Assembly: GCA_028710655.1 (NCBI GenBank)
Contig: JAQTTS010000037.1
Coordinates: 1 to 12,113, forward strand
Direction of reading: 5' to 3'
From: Dehalococcoidales bacterium
Lineage (GTDB): Bacteria; Chloroflexota; Dehalococcoidia; Dehalococcoidales; UBA5760
DNA: 12,113 nucleotides
The translations under genes and the position numbers were made by a program. Shown here piece by piece: positions 1 through 6,648 of this stretch. Each line of letters opens with the position of its first letter. Position 1 is the first letter of the stretch. A model generated the notes under the pieces. It made no database searches and was not told the DNA's origin. It saw nothing but the letters and a program-made list of their open reading frames with translations.

Positions 1-164
1 ATGGGGCCACCGGCTACTATACCGCCCAACTAGCGCCCGGCACCTATACCATAGATATAAACCATGCGGGCATGGATACTGCCGATAATCTGCCGGAGAA
101 GATAACCGTAGCCGCTGATGAGACGATTACCATCGATGTTCACATCGATACCGGCATCCGGTAA
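1..164 (+). CDS. 3' end of a beta-rich, probably extracytoplasmic protein (5' part outside window)
   Basis: An open frame enters from the left edge (first full codon at 3) and ends at TAA 162-164, giving 53 residues. The peptide contains LAPGTYTIDI, then a glycine turn, then KITVAADETITIDVHIDTGIR-like alternating hydrophobic/polar strands. This pattern (a 'PGTY' turn followed by 'tV.a.etitidv') is typical of carboxypeptidase-regulatory-like or Ig-like beta-sandwich domains in secreted or lipid-anchored proteins. The end of such a domain is all that is visible, so signal peptide, anchor and function cannot be judged. It precedes the pyr promoter and shows no link to pyrimidine metabolism. I do not recognise the specific gene. 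Confidence 0.6.
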   Translation, partial: GATGYYTAQLAPGTYTIDINHAGMDTADNLPEKITVAADETITIDVHIDTGIR

Positions 165-218
165 TGGACGGGGTACCTGATCTGTTCCCAGCAGTTCATG
201 CTACCTGGCTACAGAATC

Positions 219-248
219 TTGCAATAGCACCATCAACTATGCTATAAT
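219..248 (+). promoter_or_regulatory. sigma70-type promoter of the pyr operon
   Basis: TTGCAA (219-224) as -35 and a perfect TATAAT (243-248) as -10 are separated by 18 bases. A TG at 240-241 gives an extended -10 (TGCTATAAT). Transcription would start near 255, just before the PyrR-binding hairpin, leaving a leader of about 105 bases before pyrR. The match and the position agree; the start site itself is inferred. Confidence 0.75.
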
Positions 249-273
249 ATTAGTCTAAATAATTAACCTTTAA

Positions 274-293
274 GCTGGTCCGGTGAGGCTGGC
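274..293 (+). promoter_or_regulatory. PyrR-binding hairpin (anti-antiterminator) of the pyr leader
   Basis: Bases 274-280 (GCTGGTC) pair with 287-293 (GGCTGGC), using some G-U pairs, around the loop that holds the PyrR recognition sequence. TCCGGTGAGGCT at 279-290 fits the Bacillus PyrR-binding consensus UCCNGNGAGGCU at every fixed position. In Bacillus, PyrR with bound UMP stabilises this hairpin and so blocks the antiterminator. Here the hairpin shares 291-293 with the antiterminator stem, as that mechanism requires. It sits just upstream of the gene encoding PyrR itself, which implies autoregulation. Confidence 0.85.
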
Positions 294-336
294 AAGGGGA
301 AAAAGAAGATAACGCAAGCCGGATAACCCTCTTGCC
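291..336 (+). promoter_or_regulatory. pyr antiterminator (alternative pairing)
   Basis: GGCAAG (291-296) is perfectly complementary to CTTGCC (331-336). The pairing extends through G297-T330 (wobble), G298-C329 and G299-C328, giving about 9 pairs. This pairing uses the 5' arm of the terminator (from 325) and the 3' base of the PyrR-binding hairpin (291-293), so the three structures exclude one another in the classic pyr attenuation order. The pairings are read directly from the sequence; the switching is inferred from the Bacillus system. Confidence 0.75.
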
Positions 337-360
337 GCTCAGGGCATGGGGGTTATTTTT
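325..360 (+). terminator. intrinsic terminator of the pyr attenuator
   Basis: AACCCTC (325-331) pairs with GGGGGTT (348-354), and after a T-T mismatch TGCC (333-336) pairs with GGCA (343-346) around a six-base loop (337-342). The stem is followed by ATTTTT at 355-360. This is a good Rho-independent terminator, placed directly before the pyrR start codon at 361. The 3' arm also contains the G-rich tract (348-352) that is the only plausible ribosome-binding site for pyrR, so the folded terminator would also hide the translation start. Confidence 0.85.
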
Positions 361-951
361 ATGTCCCGGAATATTCTAATGACCGCAGAGGACATCAGGC
401 GTACCCTGATCCGTATCGCCCACGAAATCATCGAGCGGAACATACCCCTCGAAGACCTGGCACTGGTCGGCATCCGCACCCGCGGCGTACCTATAGCGGA
501 AAGACTGGCTGGCCTGATAACAAAATTCAACGGGCTAAAACCGCCGGTTTTCGCCCTGGACATTAACCTCTACCGGGATGACATCTTCCCCACAGCCATA
601 AAGCCGCTTACAAAACGTAGTGACACCGCAGTCGATATCGACGGCAAGTCGATAGTGCTGGTTGACGATGTCCTCTATACCGGACGCAGCGTCCGGGCCG
701 CGATGGACGCCCTGATCGACTGGGGACGCCCCCGGCAGGTACAACTGGCGACCCTGATCGACCGCGGCCACCGTGAAATGCCGATAAGGGCCGACTATAC
801 TGGAAAAAACATCCCAAGCTCCAGAGATGAAGAGGTAAATGTCCGTCTTCAGGAGACCGACGGAGCGGACGAGGTAACCATCACCAGCCCGGCCGGGAAC
901 AGACCTGTCGATACTGAAAATGGTATACTGCTGCAAAAGGAGTTGCGATGA
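361..951 (+). CDS. pyrR: PyrR, pyr operon RNA-binding attenuator / uracil phosphoribosyltransferase
   Basis: The product (196 residues from ATG 361) is a full-length PyrR. It binds pyr leader RNA when UMP is high and often has weak uracil phosphoribosyltransferase activity. The protein aligns along its length with Bacillus Pyr[18 protein letters not shown] near the start, [13 protein letters not shown], the PRPP loop [12 protein letters not shown] (about 98-110), [19 protein letters not shown] and a terminal acidic region. It has about 15 extra residues at the C-terminus. An in-frame ATG at 346 exists but lies in the terminator hairpin with no spaced ribosome-binding site. ATG 361 has GGGGG eight bases upstream and matches the family N-terminus, so I chose it. 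Its stop overlaps the pyrB start (ATGA, 948-951). A matching PyrR-binding hairpin lies in its own leader. Confidence 0.95.
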   Translation: MSRNILMTAEDIRRTLIRIAHEIIERNIPLEDLALVGIRTRGVPIAERLAGLITKFNGLKPPVFALDINLYRDDIFPTAIKPLTKRSDTAVDIDGKSIVLVDDVLYTGRSVRAAMDALIDWGRPRQVQLATLIDRGHREMPIRADYTGKNIPSSRDEEVNVRLQETDGADEVTITSPAGNRPVDTENGILLQKELR

Positions 952-2378
952 ACTTCACCGGTAGAAGCCTGGTAACCATCGATGACCTATCCAACGGAGA
1001 AATAACAGCAGTTTTCGACCTGGCCGATGAAATGTCGCAATCTATGAAGGAGCAGCTCGACTTATGCCGCGGCAAGGTTATGGCCAGTCTCTTTTTTGAA
1101 CCCAGCACTAGAACCAGGCTATCCTTTGAGTCGGCCATGCATCGGCTCGGGGGCAGCGTCATCAGCGCGGTCGATACCAAGGCAACCTCGCTGGCAAAAG
1201 GTGAGAGCATCGCCGATATGGCACGGGTGGTCGGGAGCTACGCCGACATAATCGTCATCCGTCACCCCTGGGAAGGGTCCGCCAGGGTAGTTGCCGACTA
1301 CGCCGGTGTGCCGGTGATCAACGCTGGCGACGGAGGTCACCAGCACCCCACCCAGACCCTGCTAGACCTTTACACCATCAAGAAAGAAAGAAAAACTATC
1401 AAGGGTCTGAAGATTGCGCTATGGGGAGACCTGAAATACGGACGGACGGTACACTCTCTCATTTTTGCCCTGGCCAAGCTCGGGGCAAACATCGTCTTCT
1501 GCCCTACCCCGGGGTTTGAGGTCCCCAAGCACGTGATACAAAAACTAATCGCGGAATACGGCGGGGAATTGGAAAGGCTTGCGGCCTCCGAGCAGTCGGA
1601 CAAAGAAAATGCCTCCCCCCTGGATGCGATATATATCACCCCGGGCAGCCCGCACCAGCTGGCAATGATGCCCAACATCAGTATTCAGGTGGAGTTGAAA
1701 AGGGGAGTCGATGCCCTCTACGTCACACGGCCGCAGAAGGAGCGGTTTACCACCAGCGAAGAAGGAAAGGGGTTGAAGGCGAGATACCCGGTGGTAGATA
1801 AGCAGCTGCTCAAAGAGAAGGAGTTCGAGAAAACCCTTATCATGCACCCGCTGCCCCGCGTCGACGAGCTGGCCTGCGAGCTAGATGCCGACCCGCGGAG
1901 CATGTACTTCAAACAAGCCGCCCGAGGAGTACCGGTCAGGATGGCATTAATAGCCCTCCTGCTGGGGGTTAAGGAGATCGCCCTTCCCGACAAGGATGGC
2001 TCTCCTACCGGGATTGACTACCCGGCATACCGGCAGGACCTAGGGCTAAAGTGCCCCAATCCGAGATGCGTCTCGGTACAGGAAAGCGAAATAAAATACA
2101 TCAAATCGGCATTCAAGATAGTCAACACTCAGCCGTTGACACTAAGATGCACCTACTGTGAACACGGCTTCGAGCCCAAGTACGTCGCCAGTTCCCACTG
2201 GCACGAAGGAGCACCGGAGTACAAGAAGTACCACAGTGCGGAAAGCCACTGGGCCAGAACAATCAGACCGGAGAATCTGATAGTCTTTAACTCGGCAGAT
2301 GAAGCCGAGGCCCGCGGTTTTAAACCCAGCCACTATGCCACCTTACCCCATGAAAGAAGCGACGTTCAGGAATGGTGA
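948..2378 (+). CDS. pyrB: aspartate carbamoyltransferase fused to a PyrI-type zinc domain and a degenerate Ada-like domain
   Basis: Cytosolic ATCase, joining carbamoyl phosphate and aspartate in step 2 of pyrimidine synthesis. Residues 1 to about 343 are a complete catalytic chain: [14 protein letters not shown] (carbamoyl-phosphate loop, 50-63), SLAKGES (80s loop, K84), [11 protein letters not shown] (133-143), [11 protein letters not shown] (160-170), the aspartate-loop motif TRPQKERF (260-267) and HPLPRVDE (300-307). Roughly 30 residues (about 215-250) before TRPQKERF look inserted relative to E. coli PyrB. Residues 369-404 carry CPNPRC and CTYC (C369, C374, C401, C404), closely matching the zinc domain of the regulatory subunit PyrI. 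There is no room for the PyrI nucleotide-binding domain. Residues about 427-466 resemble an Ada metal-binding motif with its cysteines replaced. At 476 residues it is far longer than the usual ~310. AAGGAG at 938-943 precedes the start; the 3' end overlaps pyrC by 7 bases. Confidence 0.93.
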   Translation: MNFTGRSLVTIDDLSNGEITAVFDLADEMSQSMKEQLDLCRGKVMASLFFEPSTRTRLSFESAMHRLGGSVISAVDTKATSLAKGESIADMARVVGSYADIIVIRHPWEGSARVVADYAGVPVINAGDGGHQHPTQTLLDLYTIKKERKTIKGLKIALWGDLKYGRTVHSLIFALAKLGANIVFCPTPGFEVPKHVIQKLIAEYGGELERLAASEQSDKENASPLDAIYITPGSPHQLAMMPNISIQVELKRGVDALYVTRPQKERFTTSEEGKGLKARYPVVDKQLLKEKEFEKTLIMHPLPRVDELACELDADPRSMYFKQAARGVPVRMALIALLLGVKEIALPDKDGSPTGIDYPAYRQDLGLKCPNPRCVSVQESEIKYIKSAFKIVNTQPLTLRCTYCEHGFEPKYVASSHWHEGAPEYKKYHSAESHWARTIRPENLIVFNSADEAEARGFKPSHYATLPHERSDVQEW

Positions 2379-3718
2379 AGCCGCTGCTTATTCGGGGAGG
2401 ACGCATCATCGACCCCGTACAGGGTATAGATGAGGTCGGGGATTTGCTCATCCTCAAGGGCAAAATCGCCCGGCCGGTCAGAGAAGAGCCGGCCTTACCG
2501 CAATATGACGTCATCAACGCCAGCGGGATGGTCGTCTGTCCCGGCTTTATCGACCTGCACTGCCACCTCCGGCAGCCGGGTTTCGAGGAGAAGGAGACCA
2601 TCGCCAGCGGTAGCAGGGCCGCAGCGCGGGGCGGTTTTACCACCGTCTGCTGCATGCCCAACACCAACCCCCCACTGGACAACAAAGCAGCAATAGATTA
2701 TGTCAATCTAGTAACATCATCGGAGGGCATCGTCCGGGTGCTGCCGATAGGGTGCGTCACCAAAGAGAGGATGGGGAAGGAACTGGTCGATATGGAGGAG
2801 ATGGCCGAAGCCGGGGCGGTGGGATTTAGTGACGACGGCAGCCCGGTAGCAACCTCACGCCTAATGCGTCAGGCATTGGAGTGCAGCTTAAGCTCGGGGC
2901 TGCCTATTATCGACCACTGCGAGGATACCACCCTCAGCAGGGATGGCCTGATGAATGAGAGCGCCCTTTCCAAAAGGCTGGGGCTGCCGGGAATACCGGC
3001 TGCCGCCGAGGAGATTATGGTCGCCCGCGACCTGATCCTGGCCCGGCTTACCGGGGGCCGGCTGCATATCGCCCACGTCTCCAGCGCAGGCTCCGTAGAG
3101 CTTATACGCCACGCCAAAGACAGAGGGGCAAGGGTCACCGCCGAGGTCACACCGCACCACCTGACCCTAACCGAGGAGCAGGTCAGGGGCTACGATACCA
3201 GTGCCAAGGTAAACCCGCCCCTAAGGACCAGAAAGGATACCAGGGCCCTATTAGAGGGGCTCAAGGATAATGTAATTGACATCATCGCCACCGACCACGC
3301 TCCTCACACCGAGGCCGATAAGCTCAGCGAATTCGCCCTGGCCCCCTTCGGCATCAGCGGTCTGGAGACCGCTCTGGGCAGCCTGCTGGGCCTGGTGCAC
3401 GGCGGAGAACTATCCCTGACCGCTCTTATCGCAAGGCTTACCCGAGAGCCAGCCCGGATTATCGGCGATAGGTACGGCAGGCTGGGAACCCTGGATATCG
3501 GGGCCCCCGCCGATGTGACCATCTTCGATCCGGACATGGAGTGGGTGGTTGACACCGGCTCCTTTGCCTCAAAGGGCAGGAACACCCCCCTCAAAGGAGT
3601 AAGGTTGAAGGGGAAGGTTCTGGCAACCATCGCACAGGGCAAGCTGGTCTATCAGGACGACTCGATTAAGGTTGGAAGGACGGGATCATCAACAGAATAC
3701 AGAAAGGAACCGTTATGA
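2372..3718 (+). CDS. pyrC: dihydroorotase (class I, zinc-dependent)
   Basis: Interconverts N-carbamoyl-aspartate and dihydroorotate (step 3 of pyrimidine synthesis) in the cytosol. The 448 residues form an amidohydrolase fold with the expected metal and catalytic motifs: DLHCHLRQPG (61-70, H63 and H65), the FSDDG loop (152-156), DHCED (181-185, H182), HIAHVSS (232-238, H235) and ATDHAPH (306-312, D308). The DLHCHLRQPG-type motif and the length near 430 place it in the Bacillus/Aquifex class I group, which can associate with ATCase. MPNTNP (95-100) is the substrate-carboxylate loop. ATG 2372 overlaps the pyrB stop, and GTG 2375 is an alternative start directly behind it. Its own stop overlaps the pyrK start as ATGA (3715-3718), which suggests translational coupling. 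Confidence 0.96.
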   Translation: MVKPLLIRGGRIIDPVQGIDEVGDLLILKGKIARPVREEPALPQYDVINASGMVVCPGFIDLHCHLRQPGFEEKETIASGSRAAARGGFTTVCCMPNTNPPLDNKAAIDYVNLVTSSEGIVRVLPIGCVTKERMGKELVDMEEMAEAGAVGFSDDGSPVATSRLMRQALECSLSSGLPIIDHCEDTTLSRDGLMNESALSKRLGLPGIPAAAEEIMVARDLILARLTGGRLHIAHVSSAGSVELIRHAKDRGARVTAEVTPHHLTLTEEQVRGYDTSAKVNPPLRTRKDTRALLEGLKDNVIDIIATDHAPHTEADKLSEFALAPFGISGLETALGSLLGLVHGGELSLTALIARLTREPARIIGDRYGRLGTLDIGAPADVTIFDPDMEWVVDTGSFASKGRNTPLKGVRLKGKVLATIAQGKLVYQDDSIKVGRTGSSTEYRKEPL

Positions 3719-4497
3719 AGCAGTCCCCGGCCACCATCATCTCCAGTAGAGAAGCCATGCCCGGGACCTATCTCCTCCGGATCAGATCCCCCCGTGTAGC
3801 CTCCGGAGCTAATCCGGGGCAGTTTGTCATGGTGCGCTGCGGCGAAGAGAATGAGCTACCGCTGCGCCGTCCCCTCAGCATACACCGGATAGAAAGCGAC
3901 AGCCTGGCCCTTTTGTTCAACACGGTAGGCAAAGGCACCCGCTGGCTATCTCAACGTCAAAAGGATGATGCTATAGACATAATCGGCCCGTTGGGCAACG
4001 GCTTCACCATCCACACCGAGTCCAGACAAATCCTGCTGTTAGCGGGCGGTATGGGCATCGTGCCACTGGTATACCTTGCCGATATAGCACTTAAGCAGGA
4101 GAAAAGAGTAACCCTGCTCGCCGGAGCCAGGTCTGCCGCCCAGCTTCTCCCCGAGGAACGCCTGCCCCGGGGATTTACCATTGTCACCGCCACTGAAGAC
4201 GGTACACAGGGTTATCAAGGGTACGTCTCAGAACTGTTGCCGGACTACGCTGACAGATCCGACCAGATCTTTGCCTGCGGGCCCACCGCAATGTACCGCG
4301 AGATGGCACAGAGAAAGCGAGAGCTCGGTCTTGAAGGGAAGCCTGTCCAGATCTCCCTGGAGATGAGGATGGGCTGCGGTCTGGGGGTCTGCTACGCCTG
4401 CACGGTGAGAACGAGAAGCGGGCTGAAGCAGGTATGCCAGGACGGCCCGGTATTTGAACTGGATGACATCATCTGGAATGAGCTGATTCCGGACTGA
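3715..4497 (+). CDS. pyrK: dihydroorotate dehydrogenase electron-transfer subunit PyrK (FAD, [2Fe-2S])
   Basis: PyrK moves electrons from the FMN of PyrD (type 1B) to NAD+ through an iron-sulfur centre and FAD. The 260-residue protein has the ferredoxin-reductase layout: the FAD motif RRPLSI (51-56), VGKGT (71-75), GPLGNGF (91-97), the nucleotide-binding GGMGIVPL (111-118), FACGP (186-190), and a C-terminal [2Fe-2S] cluster with C221, C226, C229 and C241 (CX4C-X2-C-X11-C). Length and motif order match B. subtilis PyrK. The start overlaps the pyrC stop (ATGA). Its usual partner pyrD does not follow, so the catalytic subunit must be encoded elsewhere if this complex is used. Confidence 0.93.
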   Translation: MKQSPATIISSREAMPGTYLLRIRSPRVASGANPGQFVMVRCGEENELPLRRPLSIHRIESDSLALLFNTVGKGTRWLSQRQKDDAIDIIGPLGNGFTIHTESRQILLLAGGMGIVPLVYLADIALKQEKRVTLLAGARSAAQLLPEERLPRGFTIVTATEDGTQGYQGYVSELLPDYADRSDQIFACGPTAMYREMAQRKRELGLEGKPVQISLEMRMGCGLGVCYACTVRTRSGLKQVCQDGPVFELDDIIWNELIPD

Positions 4498-4549
4498 CAG
4501 GGGCATAAGAAAGAGGTAAACCGGAAATTGGACAACAGGAGTTAAGGAT

Positions 4550-4966
4550 ATGATAGTGACCAGAGAGATTACTCTCAATACCAGGGGTGAGTGCGATATT
4601 GTCGATATCACACCCGACATAGAGCAGGAAGTAGCCAAAGCCGAGGTGACTAAGGGAGTGGTCACAATATTTGTCGCCGGTTCAACAGCCGGCCTGACCA
4701 CCATCGAGTTCGAGTCCGGAGTACTGGCCGATCTGCAGGGTATGTGGGAACGAATCGTCCCTAAAGATATTGCCTATGCCCATGACCGCCGCTGGGGCGA
4801 CGGCAACGGCTACTCGCACGTCCGCGCTTCACTACTAGGGGCCTCGCTGACAGTCCCTTTCAGCAATAAGAAGCTAATGGTAGGTACCTGGCAGCAGATA
4901 GTCCTGGTCGATTTCGATAACCGGCACCGCTCAAGACGGGTGATATTACAGATCATGGGTGAGTGA
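4550..4966 (+). CDS. yjbQ: YjbQ / UPF0047 family protein
   Basis: A 138-residue single-domain protein of the UPF0047 (YjbQ) family. It has GSTAGLTTIE (44-53), the polar stretch RRWGDGNGYSH (80-90), SLLGASLTVPF (94-104) and the family signature GTWQQIVLVDFDNR (112-125). Members are small trimeric proteins for which weak thiamine-phosphate-synthase-like activity has been reported in E. coli; the physiological role is unsettled. Residue 88 is tyrosine where I recall relatives often having histidine, with H90 kept. ATG 4550 is preceded by AGGAG (4537-4541) at good spacing. It follows pyrK after a 52-base gap with no terminator visible, so it is probably cotranscribed with the pyr genes, although a functional link to pyrimidines is unknown. 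Confidence 0.88.
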   Translation: MIVTREITLNTRGECDIVDITPDIEQEVAKAEVTKGVVTIFVAGSTAGLTTIEFESGVLADLQGMWERIVPKDIAYAHDRRWGDGNGYSHVRASLLGASLTVPFSNKKLMVGTWQQIVLVDFDNRHRSRRVILQIMGE

Positions 4967-4976
4967 CCGGGTTTGC

Positions 4977-5564
4977 CTACTCGATAGGAGACCTACTCCG
5001 AATTAGAGAAAAAAACTCAGCCCTGGTCTTGGGATCAGTGCGGAATATGCCCCGCAACCCCGAGGTGACCATATTGCTGCCCGGTTTCTTGATGCCACGC
5101 ATAACCATACACATATGTTCTGCCTGGAGGACCACAGCCACTCCCTTGGCATTGATCCCATCGGCAATAGCATCGGCAATCTGAGAGGTCATCCTCTCCT
5201 GAAGCTGCAGGCGCTGGGATACAATCTCGACTACTCTGGCCAGTTTACTGGCACCGACTACGCTTCCCTCGGTATTAGGGATATAGCCGATATGAGCCAG
5301 GCCGTAAAAGGGCAGCAGGTGATGCTCACACATAGAATAGAACGGGATATCCTTCAGGATGATCATTTCACGGTGTCCCTCTTCGAAGCTTACCGAGAGT
5401 ACTCCCTTAGGATCCACACCCATTCCCTTGAATAGTTCAGCATACATCTCAGCGACACGGCGGGGAGTACCGACCAAGCCCTCACGCTGCGGGTCCTCTC
5501 CGATAGCCTCAATAATGGAAGCTACCGCCGCCTGGATTTTATCCGAGTCAAACACTGTCTTCAT
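4977..5564 (-). CDS. folE: GTP cyclohydrolase I
   Basis: Converts GTP to 7,8-dihydroneopterin triphosphate, the first step to folate or other pterins, as a cytosolic homodecamer. The 195 residues are full length for the bacterial enzyme. Zinc ligands are visible as C79 and H82 in MCEHHLLPF and C152 in [14 protein letters not shown] (102-110), [10 protein letters not shown] (122-131) and [11 protein letters not shown] (162-172) are the other family motifs. ATG at 5564 is the natural start, with GGAG about 14 bases upstream. It is the last gene of the minus-strand run, 24 bases after thrC, and converges on yjbQ with only 10 bases between the stops. No terminator is visible there. Confidence 0.96.
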   Translation of the reverse strand: MKTVFDSDKIQAAVASIIEAIGEDPQREGLVGTPRRVAEMYAELFKGMGVDPKGVLSVSFEEGHREMIILKDIPFYSMCEHHLLPFYGLAHIGYIPNTEGSVVGASKLARVVEIVSQRLQLQERMTSQIADAIADGINAKGVAVVLQAEHMCMVMRGIKKPGSNMVTSGLRGIFRTDPKTRAEFFSLIRSRSPIE

Positions 5565-5588
5565 CGTCGATTACTCTACTCCGTTTTT

Positions 5589-6641
5589 CTAGCCCCAACC
5601 CAAAGCCCGTTCCACAGCAGCCAGGTCGGCTGGCAGCTCAAGTAAGGGCTCAGCGCTTTTCAACGCATTATCAGGGTCCTTAAGGCCGCTACCGGTCACC
5701 ACACAGACCACCCTCTTCTGCGAAAAGTCCATTCCACAACGAGAGAGCTTGATTAGACCGGCCAGGGGAGCCGCCGAAGCCGGCTCACCGAATATGCCCC
5801 CCTTAGCCGCCATGATCCGGTAAGCAGCCATAATTTCGCCGTCGTTGACCATGTCGATAATTCCCCCGGACTCATCACGAGCCGCCACCGCTTTTTGCCA
5901 ACTCGCCGGATTACCGATTCGTATCGCGGTAGCGACGGTCTACGGTTCCTTAATGGGATATCCCCGGACAATAGGAGCAGCACCCTCAGCCTGAAAACCC
6001 ATCATCCTGGGCTTAGCCTTCGCCTTACCCAACCCAGCGTATTCCACAAAACCCTTCCAGTAGGCAGTAATATTCCCGGCGTTCCCCACCGGGATGAAAA
6101 GGTAGTCCGGTGCATCCCCCAGGTTATCAACAATCTCGAAGGCAGCCGTTTTCTGGCCCTCGATACGGTTGGGATTGACCGAGTTCACCAGGGTAACCGG
6201 ATGCCTGTCGGTCAGACTTCTTACGATAGTCAGGGCCTGGTCAAAATTCCCCTCAATAGCAACTATCTTGGCCCCGTAGATAACAGCCTGAGCCAGCTTA
6301 CCCATCGTGATTTTACCCTTGGGTACCACAATAATAGCCTCAATCCCGAGATAGGCAGCATAGGCCGCCGTCGAGGCGCTGGTATTACCGGTAGAAGCGC
6401 ACATTACCGCCCGGCTGCCGGCCTCCATCGCCTTGGCCACCGCGACAACCATACCCCGGTCCTTGAAAGAACCGGTAGGCTGACACCCCTCCAGCTTAAA
6501 ATAGAGCTCCCCGCAGCCCGTCTCTTTCTCCAGAGACGGGCACCTGACCAGCGGGGTATCTCCCTCGCCTAACGAGAAAAGCGGCGTATCAGAGGTGACC
6601 GGCAGATGGTCTCTATACCTGGCTAGTACTCCATTTTTCAT
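5589..6641 (-). pseudogene. thrC: threonine synthase, interrupted by an in-frame TAG
   Basis: Threonine synthase converts O-phosphohomoserine to threonine using PLP. Read through, the frame from ATG 6641 to TAG 5589 has 350 codons, the normal bacterial length. A TAG at 5940-5942 (codon 234) splits it into 233- and 116-residue parts in the same frame, so this is a nonsense codon and not a frameshift. The first part has the PLP lysine K60 in SFKDRG, STGNTSAS (83-90) and the phosphate-binding VGNAGN (185-190). The second continues the family sequence without a gap (TVATAIRIGNPASW, then DESGG, GIFGEPASAAPLAGL, VVTGSGLKDP). Most relatives would have a charged residue such as Glu at the stop, so GAG or CAG to TAG is the simplest change. 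A GTG at 5888 could restart translation but has no clear ribosome-binding site. It lies 7 bases after hom. Sequencing error, real nonsense mutation and read-through remain open. Confidence 0.85.
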
Positions 6642-6648
6642 TGCTACT

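Noticed and set aside
346..360. ATG 346 as the pyrR start
   Set aside because: It lies within the terminator hairpin with AGGG only one base upstream, and it adds residues not found in PyrR relatives.
4228..4704. 158-residue minus-strand open frame over the pyrK-yjbQ junction
   Set aside because: Antisense to two well-supported genes and without recognisable motifs.
4967..4976. Bidirectional terminator between yjbQ and folE
   Set aside because: The gap is only ten bases and I see no stem followed by a T-run around it.
5589..5888. Separate 99-residue gene starting at GTG 5888
   Set aside because: It is the same frame as thrC and continues the threonine synthase sequence; there is no clear ribosome-binding site before the GTG.
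5940..5942. Pyrrolysine or reassigned amber codon in thrC
   Set aside because: Several neighbouring genes end naturally at TAG, threonine synthase is not a known pyrrolysine protein, and no supporting tRNA or synthetase is in the window. Kept only as a minor alternative.
5895..6572. 225-residue plus-strand open frame
   Set aside because: It lies antisense to thrC, has no recognisable domain and the composition of a shadow frame.
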